Both the position numbers and the translations under genes were made by a program. From Geobacteraceae bacterium (GTDB taxonomy: Bacteria > Desulfobacterota > Desulfuromonadia > Geobacterales > Pseudopelobacteraceae), in assembly GCA_025355325.1 (NCBI GenBank), contig JANXZX010000185.1, positions 1-43,392 on the forward strand: a stretch of DNA of 43,392 nt, in the 5' to 3' direction. Shown here one piece after another: positions 8,761-17,392 of this stretch; position 1 is the stretch's first letter; the number at the start of each line of letters is the position of its first letter. The notes beneath the pieces were generated by a model, which saw only the letters and a program-made list of their open reading frames with translations, made no database searches and was not told the DNA's origin.

Positions 8761-9429
8761 ATGTGTCGTTTGATTTTCTTCAGTCTGAGTGTTTTGCTGC
8801 TTTTACCGGTCCCATCGCCGGCAGCCCCGACAATAACCTGCCACTGTTTTTCTGATCGTGCGTATGACCCTTCCCGGCCTGCCGTTGCGGACCCGTATTT
8901 TCTGGCCACAACTCAAAATTCGTTTTTTTCGGTGGTCTTCAACGTTGATAAAAAAACGGTAGTAATGAAAAAACAGACCGGAAGCTCCGCAGAAGACTTA
9001 TGGGTTGCTTACTGGCTTGCGGCCAGAACAGGGCAAAATGGCGAGGCACTTCTGGCAGAACGGGGAAAAAAGGAGTCATGGAAAGCCGTCATCGCGTCAA
9101 GGAAGCTTTCAGCTAAAATTCTGGGTGACCGTTTTCTTGACGAGGTTAACGCGGGGGCTCCCTCCAGCCGTCTTGCCCAGATGATAATAGATGATGTGCT
9201 TCTTCAGCATCGGTTGATCGGAGTTCAAGATCTGGAAATCTTACGGAAAGAGTGGGCATCTAATCAGGAGGTTATCATCACCGTGCTGATTGCTGTGAAG
9301 ACCAGGCGGGCGCCAATCCAAGTGTACCAAAATGCAAAGAAAGGGTCAAAGAGTTGGGGGGGGCTTCTGACAGAGGCACATATCCAGTCATCGGGGATTC
9401 AGTCAGAATTTACAGCGCTACTCAAATAG
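8761..9429 (+). CDS. Exported protein of unknown function
   Basis: The 222-residue product starts MCRLIFFSLSVLLLLPVPSPAAP, which is a plain signal peptide with a likely cleavage after PAAP/AAP. I do not recognise the mature domain. It has a Cys pair (TCHCFSD) just after the signal and a helical C-terminal half. The start at 8761 follows GGGAGAG; the frame is open further upstream, but those residues lack coding character. It is divergent from cheW and ends before a bidirectional hairpin, so it is a single-gene unit. Confidence 0.75.
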   Translation: MCRLIFFSLSVLLLLPVPSPAAPTITCHCFSDRAYDPSRPAVADPYFLATTQNSFFSVVFNVDKKTVVMKKQTGSSAEDLWVAYWLAARTGQNGEALLAERGKKESWKAVIASRKLSAKILGDRFLDEVNAGAPSSRLAQMIIDDVLLQHRLIGVQDLEILRKEWASNQEVIITVLIAVKTRRAPIQVYQNAKKGSKSWGGLLTEAHIQSSGIQSEFTALLK

Positions 9430-9445
9430 TGTCAGGCAAAATGAG

Positions 9446-9476
9446 AAAAAAGGCCTCCGTTGTGGAGGCCTTTAAT
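9446..9476. terminator. Bidirectional intrinsic terminator between convergent genes
   Basis: GGCCTCC (9452-9458) pairs with GGAGGCC (9464-9470) around GTTGT. A run of As precedes it and Ts follow, so it can serve both the exported protein gene and the minus-strand TPR gene. Confidence 0.88.
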
Positions 9477-10217
9477 TTATCTTTTGGCAGTCATGCGGCG
9501 CTGCATCCGGCCACCCATGGAAGCCATTTGGTGCCGCTGGAGCGCTCCCAGGCTTTCAAGGTGGAACTGAAACCATAAATCACCATATGCCCGCATATTC
9601 ATCTTCTTACCCTTTTCCAAGCATTCCAGGTTGTCCTTCAGTTTCTCGTCACCCGGGAGTTTTTTTAATCCCTTGGCAAGAATTTCCTTGGCTCTTGCCG
9701 ATTCGCCGCTTTCGTTCATGCAGTAGGCGTACAGACTCCAGAGCAGCGACTCTTTGCCGTTCCATTGTACTGCCCGATCAAACGTGCTGATCATTTTATC
9801 CTTTTTCTGGCGTTTCATGTAGGAAACGGCCAGCATGGCGGTGGCCGCCCAGTTTTTGAAGAAGGATTTTTCCAGATGCGGGAAGGCATTCGAGAAGTCA
9901 CGCTTCATGTAGTAAATCATGCCGATTTGGGAATGTAGCTGCCCTTCCACATATAACTGCCACTTGCTGTACTGCAGGGCATCCTTCAGCTCACGGATTG
10001 CTTTTTCGAAGCGGGGTGGCTGAGCCTGCAAGTCTTTGCCGGCGGTTTCTATTGATGCCATTACCTTTTTCATGGTGATGCGTGAAAACAGGACAAAAAT
10101 AAGTGCAAAGACGATTATGCCGACAAGCAGTGATCCCCACCAGGCCAGCTTGAGGACAAAAACAAGTATCAGCAGCACGGCAATCGCGGCGGCTGCGGAA
10201 ATAAGAATGTTATACAT
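9477..10217 (-). CDS. Membrane-anchored TPR-type protein
   Basis: The 246-residue protein has two adjoining N-terminal membrane segments (residues about 4-22 and 27-46) followed by a soluble helical domain. Repeats of the TPR type are visible: FEKAIRELKDALQYSKWQLY, YYMKRDFSNAFPHLEKSF and the ESGESARAKEILAKGLKKLP stretch. TPR domains bind other proteins, so an envelope scaffold role is plausible. The C-terminus is rich in Met, Arg and Gln. It lies 44 bases after the lytic transglycosylase gene on the same strand and may be co-transcribed with it. No specific function is known to me. Confidence 0.78.
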   Translation of the reverse strand: MYNILISAAAAIAVLLILVFVLKLAWWGSLLVGIIVFALIFVLFSRITMKKVMASIETAGKDLQAQPPRFEKAIRELKDALQYSKWQLYVEGQLHSQIGMIYYMKRDFSNAFPHLEKSFFKNWAATAMLAVSYMKRQKKDKMISTFDRAVQWNGKESLLWSLYAYCMNESGESARAKEILAKGLKKLPGDEKLKDNLECLEKGKKMNMRAYGDLWFQFHLESLGALQRHQMASMGGRMQRRMTAKR

Positions 10218-10260
10218 CTGGGATTCCTTTCATACGATGAGACGATGGGATAAGCAGAGT

Positions 10261-11760
10261 TCAGCTTTTGGTTGCAGCCGGAACCATCTCTCCGCTTTTT
10301 TCTGTGAATTTTGCGATGATAATGCGGCGCCCCGGTTTAAGGGCCACGGTTGTTTTTATTTTGTTCCAGGCGGAGAGCATCTTGGTCGATACGTTGAAGC
10401 GTTTGGATATGGAGCTGAGCGTATCGCCGCTTTTCACGGTGTAATATTTTGCAAAACTTCCTTTAGCTGCTGTAGCGGATCCGGACGTCTGTCCTTCGTG
10501 GCCGAAATCCACGGTCTGCTTGACCGGTATGACCAGCGATTTCCCGGCGATGCGGCTTTTCGCATTGATCCCGTTCAACTCTGCCAGTACTGCGGGCGAT
10601 GTGCCAAAGCGCCGGGCAATGCTTTTGAGCGAATCCTTTTTGCGGGCCTGATAACGACTGTACAGAACACGTTCAGTGAAACGTTTATCTTCGGGAACTT
10701 TTGCATACTCCGTCTCAAACTGCTGCTTGCTCCCTTTCGGGATTTTAAGCTGGAATCCGGGATAGTTGGGTGGAGTGCACCAGTGGCGCAGATCAGGATT
10801 CAGCTCCTTGATCGACTCATATGTTGTTCCGCTCAGTTTAGCCGCCAGATCAAGATTAGTGCGGGATGGTATCGTAACGGTATCATACTCGATCGGCGTC
10901 AGGTACGCGATATCGGTGAAGCCGTAGCGTGCCGGATCTTTGGCGATAATTGCTGCCGCCAGAAGCTTGGGGACATATTCCTTGGTTTCACGCTTCAGGT
11001 AAGAACCGCGCGATAGTTCCCAGAAATCACTGGTGTTGTACATGCTGATGGCGCGCAGAATTTTGTTCTCGCCGGCATTGTAACCGGCGGTGGCCAGATA
11101 CCAGTCGCCTTTGAATAAGCCATAGAGTTCTTTCAGATAGAGCGCCGCCGCAGTTGTTGCCTTGACCGGGTCCTTGCGCTCGTCAATCCATTGGTCAATC
11201 CTCAACGAATAGCGGCGTCCGGTATCGGAAATAAACTGCCACGGGCCGACAGCATTGGCCCATGAACGGGCATGCATTTGAAAGCCACTTTCAATCATGG
11301 CTACGTACACCAGATCTTCCGGCATCCCTTCCCGTTTCAGAATTTCCTTCATCATAGGAATATACCGGGCCGAGCGTGAGAGCCACTTTGAAAAGGAAGG
11401 TTTGCCGCTGGTCTGGAAATAGTATAGGAAGTATTCAACCTTGCTGTTCAGGGCCAGCGGGATATCGGAAAGGGGCAACTCGACATCAGGCAATTCGAGA
11501 TCGCTGTCATCGATGTTTGCATCATGTAATTCTTCCAACGAAAAGAGCGGTGCGGATGGCGGTGTTTCATTGGAAGCGACCACTTCCAATGTGTCAGCGG
11601 GAACAAGCGACGGAGGCTCAGTCTTCTCAAGTAGCAGGGCGTTGGGGCGGGTTAACTCGGCCAGAAGAGGCTGGACCGGCTCTGATGCTGAAACCGGTAC
11701 AGCGAAGAGCAAAAAGGCAAGAGCCAAAACAGCATATGTAAAAAGAAAACGTCTTTTCAT
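10261..11760 (-). CDS. mltD: Membrane-bound lytic transglycosylase D (MltD-like) with LysM repeats
   Basis: The enzyme cleaves peptidoglycan glycan strands in the periplasm. The 499-residue protein has a signal peptide (residues 1-25, no lipobox cysteine seen), a variable acidic stretch, then a transglycosylase SLT domain at about 130-300. The catalytic glutamate is expected in AMIESGFQ, and the GPWQFISDTGRRYSL and AGYNAGENKI motifs follow. Two LysM-type repeats lie at the C-terminus: a weaker one ending NAKSRIAGKSLVIPV and a standard one beginning YYTVKSGDTLSSISKRF. These bind peptidoglycan. Confidence 0.92.
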   Translation of the reverse strand: MKRRFLFTYAVLALAFLLFAVPVSASEPVQPLLAELTRPNALLLEKTEPPSLVPADTLEVVASNETPPSAPLFSLEELHDANIDDSDLELPDVELPLSDIPLALNSKVEYFLYYFQTSGKPSFSKWLSRSARYIPMMKEILKREGMPEDLVYVAMIESGFQMHARSWANAVGPWQFISDTGRRYSLRIDQWIDERKDPVKATTAAALYLKELYGLFKGDWYLATAGYNAGENKILRAISMYNTSDFWELSRGSYLKRETKEYVPKLLAAAIIAKDPARYGFTDIAYLTPIEYDTVTIPSRTNLDLAAKLSGTTYESIKELNPDLRHWCTPPNYPGFQLKIPKGSKQQFETEYAKVPEDKRFTERVLYSRYQARKKDSLKSIARRFGTSPAVLAELNGINAKSRIAGKSLVIPVKQTVDFGHEGQTSGSATAAKGSFAKYYTVKSGDTLSSISKRFNVSTKMLSAWNKIKTTVALKPGRRIIIAKFTEKSGEMVPAATKS

Positions 11761-11886
11761 AGACGTTGAAGTATAAAGGAAGCCGACTTGAAAGTCAATG
11801 CCACGAAAAAAACATAATAATTACGATGGCTTGCAGCTGAATTTCATGGGAGAAGGGATGCTTGCAGATGTGTGCCTGTACGTAAT

Positions 11887-11915
11887 AAAAAAACCCGCCG
11901 AAGCGGGCTTTTTTA
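11887..11915. terminator. Bidirectional intrinsic terminator
   Basis: AAAAAACCCGC and GCGGGCTTTTTT arms flank a short CGAA loop. On the minus strand it lies just after the YtxH gene and closes the DUF948/YtxH pair. Apart from this hairpin I see nothing coding between 11761 and 11935. Confidence 0.9.
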
Positions 11916-11935
11916 TCTGTTTTCGTGTCGCCTCT

Positions 11936-12241
11936 TTACGGGGCCTGAGTGCGCTCTTTTTGCATCGCCTCGCGTCCGGCCTCAATGGCAGACGCCAGCA
12001 CGGATTTTTTCTCGACAAAAGTTTCCTTGCCATCTTCAACGGCAGTCTTGATTTTTTCTTGTGCTTCCTTGGCGTATTCTTTGATCTTGTCAACTGCGTC
12101 TTCAGTCAGATCAAGAATGTCTTCACGCATTTCACGACCGCTTTTCGGTGCATACAACAAGGCCAGGCCAGCCCCGATTGCTGCTCCGGCTACAAATGAT
12201 ACCAATACAGTTCCTGCGGATACGTCACATTTGTCAGACAT
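11936..12241 (-). CDS. YtxH domain-containing protein
   Basis: The 101-residue product has one hydrophobic segment (VSFVAGAAIGAGLALLYAP) and the characteristic APKSGREMREDI motif of YtxH proteins. The remaining part is charged and helical, probably coiled coil, with repeated lysine/alanine/glutamate. YtxH proteins are often described as stress-associated envelope proteins with no proven biochemical role. It lies two bases after the DUF948 gene and has a strong GGGGAGG site. Confidence 0.85.
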   Translation of the reverse strand: MSDKCDVSAGTVLVSFVAGAAIGAGLALLYAPKSGREMREDILDLTEDAVDKIKEYAKEAQEKIKTAVEDGKETFVEKKSVLASAIEAGREAMQKERTQAP

Positions 12242-12243
12242 GG

Positions 12244-12639
12244 TTACACACCTCCCCGTTTTTTTAGATAACGTTCAACAATGTATTTCCCTGCTACCCT
12301 GGCTCCGGTCGCCCAGACCGAAGTGGTGTTAAGTACGCCCGTGACCAGACCTACCGAGCGGTTAATAGTGTGAAGGTTGTCACCGGCTTCTCCCAGCTCA
12401 GACATGAAGCGTTTGACGTCTTCAGTGTATTCGGCCACACCGCCGCCAACGGTTTTCATATCGGCCAACACACTTGTTAATTCATGCAGTGCCGGTTTCA
12501 ATTCACTTCTAACCATCTCCGCCAGTTCACCGACCGAGACGGCTGTGCGCTTGATGGTAAGGAGAGTCGGGATAAGAGCAAGTACCAGAACACAGAGCGA
12601 TAAAGCGATAATCATGAGTGCTATTCCGGTTAGTGGCAT
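12244..12639 (-). CDS. DUF948-type membrane protein
   Basis: The 131-residue protein has one N-terminal membrane helix (residues about 5-27) and then a long amphipathic helical stretch (VGELAEMVRSELKPALHEL and the following LADMKTVGGGVAEY). This pattern fits the DUF948 family. It ends in a basic lysine/arginine tail (YLKKRGGV). It sits directly before the YtxH gene in what looks like a two-gene operon, a pairing seen in other bacteria. The function is unknown; an envelope stress role is inference. Confidence 0.75.
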   Translation of the reverse strand: MPLTGIALMIIALSLCVLVLALIPTLLTIKRTAVSVGELAEMVRSELKPALHELTSVLADMKTVGGGVAEYTEDVKRFMSELGEAGDNLHTINRSVGLVTGVLNTTSVWATGARVAGKYIVERYLKKRGGV

Positions 12640-12719
12640 TAGTATTCTCCAGAGTTAAAAAATCGGACGTTCTTTTCGCAAAGTATAGAGCAATTCGGGA
12701 AAAATTCAACGCTTAATCA

Positions 12720-13676
12720 TTAATAATCAGCGGCATCCGGAATCATTCTCGAAAGGATAACTTCCACCGCGGAATACGGGTCAATACGCTGGTCATTCAT
12801 ATCTGTCACCAACGTGTCGAGTGAGTCATTCTTTGCCATGAATGAGAGCGCCCTTTTCAGGAGAGAGTCGCGGAGGATCGCCATAAAGTGGCGTTGGGTG
12901 CGTTCACGCAGAAAGGCATTAATCGTTCCGCTCGACAGAAAATAACTGCGATGGGCCAGAAGTTCATCGGTCAGCTCCGAAATGCCGGTGCCGCGCTGTG
13001 CCTCGGTCTTCATGACCTGCGGGCTCCAGCTCCCCTCTACGGCATGACGCATGTCCAGCATGGTGCTCAGTTCGCGGGCGGTCCGGTCCGCCCCGTCGCG
13101 GTCGGCCTTGTTGACGACAAAAATATCGCCTATTTCAAGAATTCCGGCCTTGATGGCCTGGATGTCATCGCCGAGTCCCGGCACCATAACGACGCAGGTT
13201 GTGTGTGCTTCCTTGACGATATCCACCTCGTCCTGCCCGACTCCAACGGTTTCAATAATAATAATTTCCATTCCGAGGGCATCCATCACCAGGGCAACAT
13301 CCGAAGTCGAACGCGACAATCCACCTAATGCACCGCGCGTGGCCAAACTGCGGATGAACACCCCTTCGTCGCAGGAGTGGCGGTTCATTCTAATGCGATC
13401 ACCCAGGATTGCGCCGCCGGTAAAGGGGCTGGTGGGATCGATTGCCACCACGCCTACTTTTTTGCCCCGCTCTCGGAACGAGGCGGTCAGTTGATCGACC
13501 AGGGTCGATTTTCCGGCGCCCGGAGGGCCGGTAATGCCGATGATAAAGGCGTTGCCGGTGTGGGGATACAGTTGTTTCAATTCTTCAATCGCCTGGGGGC
13601 GACCATCGTCAATATCGCGCATCAGCCGGGCTGCGGCGCGGATGTTGCCTTCTAAAACCTGATCAGCAAGAGTCAT
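12720..13676 (-). CDS. meaB: Methylmalonyl-CoA mutase-associated GTPase MeaB
   Basis: MeaB (ArgK family) protects B12-dependent methylmalonyl-CoA mutase and assists cofactor loading. The 318-residue protein carries the P-loop GITGPPGAGKSTLVDQL near residue 50, the switch segments AIDPTSPFTGGAILGDRIRM and ETVGVGQDEVD, and the NKADRDGA base-specificity motif. Length fits the family. The mutase B12-binding subunit is encoded at the far right end of the window, so both halves of this system are present though not adjacent. It is divergent from the formate dehydrogenase operon. Confidence 0.93.
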   Translation of the reverse strand: MTLADQVLEGNIRAAARLMRDIDDGRPQAIEELKQLYPHTGNAFIIGITGPPGAGKSTLVDQLTASFRERGKKVGVVAIDPTSPFTGGAILGDRIRMNRHSCDEGVFIRSLATRGALGGLSRSTSDVALVMDALGMEIIIIETVGVGQDEVDIVKEAHTTCVVMVPGLGDDIQAIKAGILEIGDIFVVNKADRDGADRTARELSTMLDMRHAVEGSWSPQVMKTEAQRGTGISELTDELLAHRSYFLSSGTINAFLRERTQRHFMAILRDSLLKRALSFMAKNDSLDTLVTDMNDQRIDPYSAVEVILSRMIPDAADY

Positions 13677-13862
13677 GGGATACCTGATGTTGAATGGATT
13701 GGTAGAGTGAGTTTCTATAACATGTTATCGGAGGGAATTCAACGTGTGGTGAGTTGGTGGTGACTCCGGTTCAGGGAGGAATGTTGATTTTTGGTTTGTA
13801 GTGATCCTGGTAAGCGTGCATGCCTATGGCGAACATTATTCTTGGAATTTGTTAGTAATTGC

Positions 13863-13902
13863 TTGACAGTGGATATCGCATGCAGTAAATACAGAAATAT
13901 AG
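13863..13902 (+). promoter_or_regulatory. Candidate promoter of the formate dehydrogenase operon
   Basis: A TTGACA box (13863-13868) lies about 17 bases before an AT-rich TAAATA stretch (13886-13891). The region up to 14040 is AT-rich and is conserved in the second copy at 20991-21180, which includes the TTGACA. Spacing is right for a sigma-70 promoter, but the -10 match is poor. It lies upstream of the riboswitch, leaving a leader of over 150 bases. Confidence 0.35.
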
Positions 13903-14055
13903 TTTTATTTTAGTTGATAATTAAATATTCCAGTTTAAATAACTATTTTTGTGGATCAGTGCCTCTCTTCCGATCATGAGTTTAGCTGTCCTATGAAATA
14001 AGTAGAACATGGTTTATATATTAAATATGTCTGTTTCATGCAGACTGAGCTCAAA

Positions 14056-14165
14056 CGTATCCATCTCCGAGCCGCACACGCCTTAAGAAACGGTTTCCAT
14101 GGTCTGTGGCCTGCGGGTATCGCTGGAAACGGCGCTGCCTTCCTTTTGAAAAGGAGATGGTTGGC
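14056..14165 (+). ncRNA. Molybdenum cofactor (Moco) riboswitch
   Basis: The leader of fdnG folds into a closed structure. CCATCTCC (14061-14068) pairs perfectly with GGAGATGG (14153-14160) as the closing stem. GTTTCCA (14093-14099) pairs with TGGAAAC (14124-14130), and a CCTTT/AAAGG hairpin lies at about 14142-14152. The conserved Moco-motif segments CTCCGAGCC, GGTTTCC, GAAACGG-GCTGCC and GGAGATGG are all present in order. Moco RNAs are known upstream of molybdenum cofactor, molybdate transport and molybdoenzyme genes. The aptamer ends about 30 bases before the ribosome binding site, so control of translation or early termination is likely. A Tuco (tungsten) variant cannot be excluded. Confidence 0.85.
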
Positions 14166-14207
14166 ATCGGCAACGATTACAACCATTAATTGAAGGAGGA
14201 ACAGTAC

Positions 14208-17200
14208 ATGTCGGTATCGCGAAGAGACTTTTTCAAGCTCTCCGGCTCTGGCCTGGCGGCTGCCACTCTCGGTTTAAACCTCGCTCCCGTCGAGGCGAAG
14301 GCCGAGGAACTGGCAATCCGTTACGCCAAGGAGACGACCACCATTTGCCCCTACTGCGCGGTCGGGTGCGGCATTGTTGTACACACCCAGGGTGGCGAGG
14401 TTATCAATTCCGAAGGAGACTCAGATCATCCGATCAATGAGGGTGCCCTCTGTGCAAAGGGGTCTTCGATCTATCAGCTGCGCCATAATCCGGCACGCCT
14501 GACCAAGCCGATGTATCGTGCTGCCGGTGCTTCCGAATGGAAAGAGGTAACCTGGGATTGGACGATACAAGAGATTGCCAAACGGGTAAAACAAACACGT
14601 GACTCAACATATCAGACCACCAGCAAAATAAAAGTCAAGGAAAAGGTCGGCACTGTAGAGGTTGAAAAAGAGATTGAGGCGGTCGTTAATCGCACCATGG
14701 GTATTGCCTCTGTCGGCAGTGCGGCACTTGATAACGAAGAATGTTACCTGTACCAGAAGTTTCTGCGTGGTCTGGGGTTGGTCTATATCGAACATCAGGC
14801 GCGTATTTGCCACAGCTCGACGGTACCAGCCCTGGCCGAGTCGTTCGGACGCGGTGCCATGACCAATCACTGGATTGATATTAAAAATGCCGATGTCATC
14901 CTCATTATGGGGGCCAACCCGGCAGAAAATCACCCAATTTCCTTCCGCTGGGTCACTAAAGCCAAGGAAGCCGGGGCTAAGGTTATTGTCGTTGATCCCC
15001 GTTTTACCCGCAGCGCTTCCAAAGCCGACCTGTACGCGCCACTCCGTTCCGGTACTGATATCGCCTTTCTGGGCGGAATGATTAACTACATCGTCCAGAA
15101 CAAACTCTATTTTGAAGAATACGTTGTTAATTATACCAATGCGACTTACCTGGTAAATGCAGATTTCAAAATGCCGGGTGATCTGAATGGCCTTTTCTCC
15201 GGCTATGACGCCAAAAAACGGGGCTATGACACCGCGTCATGGTCGTTCCAGAAAAATGCCGATGACAGCGTCAAGAAGGATATGACCATTCAGGATCCAA
15301 GCTGCGTATTTCAGCTTTTGAAGAAGCATTATTCCCGCTATACGCCGGAGCTGGTAAGTAAGATTACCGGCACCTCAAAGGAAAAACTGGTCGAGATATA
15401 TCAACTGTATGGTTCTACCGGTAAGCCGGACCGGGCCGGTACGGAAATGTATGCCATGGGGTGGACCCAGCATACCGTTGGTGTACAGAATATCAGGACT
15501 ATGGCTATTATTCAGTTGTTGCTCGGCAATATTGGTGTTGCCGGCGGCGGCATCAACGCCATGCGCGGTGAGGGGAACGTTCAGGGATCGACCGATGCCG
15601 GACTGCTGTTCCACCTTTTACCCGGATATCTCGCCGTCCCTTCTGCTGACTTGACAGATCTGCCGTCATATATCAAAAAACACACCCCCGAGAGCAAGGA
15701 TCCGCAAAGCGCGAACTGGTGGCAGAATCGCGGCAAATACATGACCAGCTATCTGAAGGCGATTTACGGGGACAAGGCGACTAAGGAGAATGATTTCGGC
15801 TATTCATGGCTTCCCAAGCTGGACCCGGGGATGAACGGTTCATGGCTGATGATCTTCGACAACATGATCAAGAACAAATACAAAGGTTTCTTTGCATGGG
15901 GGCAGAACCCCGCTTGTTCCGGATCCAACACCAACAAGGTGCGGCATGCCCTTGCCAAGCTGGAATGGATGGTGGCAGTCAATATTTTTGATAACGAGAC
16001 AGCTTCGTTCTGGAAGGGCCCCGGTCTGGATCCTTCTACGATTAAGACGGAGGTGTTTTTGCTGCCTGCTGCCATTTCATACGAAAAAGAAGGGAGCATC
16101 AGTAACTCCGGTCGCTGGGTGCAATGGCGCAACAAGGCGGTAAATCCGGCCGGTCAAAGCAAGCCTGATGCCGAGATCATCCATGAGTTGTATCAGAAGC
16201 TTAAGCAGATGTACGCTAAAGAGGGAGGGGCGCTTCCGGAACAGTTGCTCAACCTTACCTGGAACTATGGCTTCAAACGTGCCGACGGCACGATAAAGAA
16301 TGTTGATATCCACGCTGTTGCCAAGGAGATCAACGGCTATTACCTCGAAGATGTGGAGGATAAGCCCAAACCTCTCAAACCGGGAGACAAGCCGCTACCC
16401 GCCAAAAATCCGTGGGATCCCAAGAAGCTGCTCGGCAAGAAAGGGGAGTTGATTGCCGGTTTTGCCAATCTCCAGGCTGATGGAACAACATCCTGCGGTA
16501 ACTGGATCTATTGCCAGAGCTACAATGAGAAGGGGAACATGATGGCTCGCCGCGGCAAGAAAGATCCCTCCGGAATAGGTCTGTTCCCGGAATGGTCATG
16601 GGCTTGGCCGGTAAATCGTCGTATCCTCTATAACCGTGCCTCAACCAATCTGGAAGGAAAGCCGTATAACCCGAAAAAGGCGGTTGTTTACTGGAATCCG
16701 AATGCCGTACTGCCGACCGGCGCCGTGGGCGCCTGGGTGGGCGATGTACCTGACGGCCCATGGCCTCCGATGGCAAATGAAAGAGATGGGAAGAAGCCTT
16801 TCATTATGCAGAAGGATGGTGTTGCCTCCATATTTGGTCCCGGTCTGAAGGATGGGCCTTTCCCGGAACATTATGAACCGTTGGAGAGCCCTCTGGCTGA
16901 GAACCTTATGTCCAAGCAGATGACCAATCCTGCTATCAGGCTTTTTGCCGATCCTGCCGTTAAAGAAGATGTTATAGCCAGCAACGACGCCCGCTTTCCT
17001 CTGGTTGCCTCCACCTATCGGGTCACCGAACACTGGCAGACCGGGGTCATGACCCGTAACACTCCATGGCTGCTGGAGCTGCAACCGCAACAGTTCTGCG
17101 AGATCAGTATTGAACTGGGCAAGGAGAAAAATATTAAAAACGGCGACATGGTTGAAATTTCCTCTGCCCGCGGCAAAATCGATGCCGTGGCCATAGTTAC

Positions 17201-17387
17201 CTCGCGTGTGAAGCCTTTCCAGATAGGGGGCAAGACGGTACACCAGATCGGTATGCCATGGTGTTTCGGCTGGCACACCCCCAATGTAGGGGATTCTGCG
17301 AATCTGCTGACCCCGACGATTGGTGACGCAAATACGATGATTCCCGAAACCAAGGCCTTTATGGCCAACGTACAGAGAAAGGGGTGA
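14208..17387 (+). CDS. fdnG: Formate dehydrogenase, molybdopterin catalytic subunit (FdnG type)
   Basis: The catalytic subunit oxidises formate to CO2 in the periplasm and passes electrons to FdnH. The 1059-residue protein begins with a twin-arginine signal (SRRDFFKLSGSGLAAATLGL), then the [4Fe-4S] motif CPYCAVGCGIVVH with a fourth cysteine in GALCAKG. The active-site position is cysteine (ARICHSSTVP), where E. coli FdnG has selenocysteine, so no Sec decoding is needed. GRGAMTNHW and MGANPAENHP follow, and the molybdopterin dinucleotide-binding domain is C-terminal. ATG 14208 is chosen because AAGGAGGA lies just upstream. It is the first gene of fdnGHI-fdhE-mobA and is led by a Moco riboswitch. 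Confidence 0.94.
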   Translation: MSVSRRDFFKLSGSGLAAATLGLNLAPVEAKAEELAIRYAKETTTICPYCAVGCGIVVHTQGGEVINSEGDSDHPINEGALCAKGSSIYQLRHNPARLTKPMYRAAGASEWKEVTWDWTIQEIAKRVKQTRDSTYQTTSKIKVKEKVGTVEVEKEIEAVVNRTMGIASVGSAALDNEECYLYQKFLRGLGLVYIEHQARICHSSTVPALAESFGRGAMTNHWIDIKNADVILIMGANPAENHPISFRWVTKAKEAGAKVIVVDPRFTRSASKADLYAPLRSGTDIAFLGGMINYIVQNKLYFEEYVVNYTNATYLVNADFKMPGDLNGLFSGYDAKKRGYDTASWSFQKNADDSVKKDMTIQDPSCVFQLLKKHYSRYTPELVSKITGTSKEKLVEIYQLYGSTGKPDRAGTEMYAMGWTQHTVGVQNIRTMAIIQLLLGNIGVAGGGINAMRGEGNVQGSTDAGLLFHLLPGYLAVPSADLTDLPSYIKKHTPESKDPQSANWWQNRGKYMTSYLKAIYGDKATKENDFGYSWLPKLDPGMNGSWLMIFDNMIKNKYKGFFAWGQNPACSGSNTNKVRHALAKLEWMVAVNIFDNETASFWKGPGLDPSTIKTEVFLLPAAISYEKEGSISNSGRWVQWRNKAVNPAGQSKPDAEIIHELYQKLKQMYAKEGGALPEQLLNLTWNYGFKRADGTIKNVDIHAVAKEINGYYLEDVEDKPKPLKPGDKPLPAKNPWDPKKLLGKKGELIAGFANLQADGTTSCGNWIYCQSYNEKGNMMARRGKKDPSGIGLFPEWSWAWPVNRRILYNRASTNLEGKPYNPKKAVVYWNPNAVLPTGAVGAWVGDVPDGPWPPMANERDGKKPFIMQKDGVASIFGPGLKDGPFPEHYEPLESPLAENLMSKQMTNPAIRLFADPAVKEDVIASNDARFPLVASTYRVTEHWQTGVMTRNTPWLLELQPQQFCEISIELGKEKNIKNGDMVEISSARGKIDAVAIVTSRVKPFQIGGKTVHQIGMPWCFGWHTPNVGDSANLLTPTIGDANTMIPETKAFMANVQRKG

Positions 17388-17392
17388 GCGCC

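Noticed and set aside
14208-17387. Selenocysteine-containing formate dehydrogenase
   Set aside because: The active-site position is a normal cysteine codon in ARICHSSTVP and there is no in-frame TGA.
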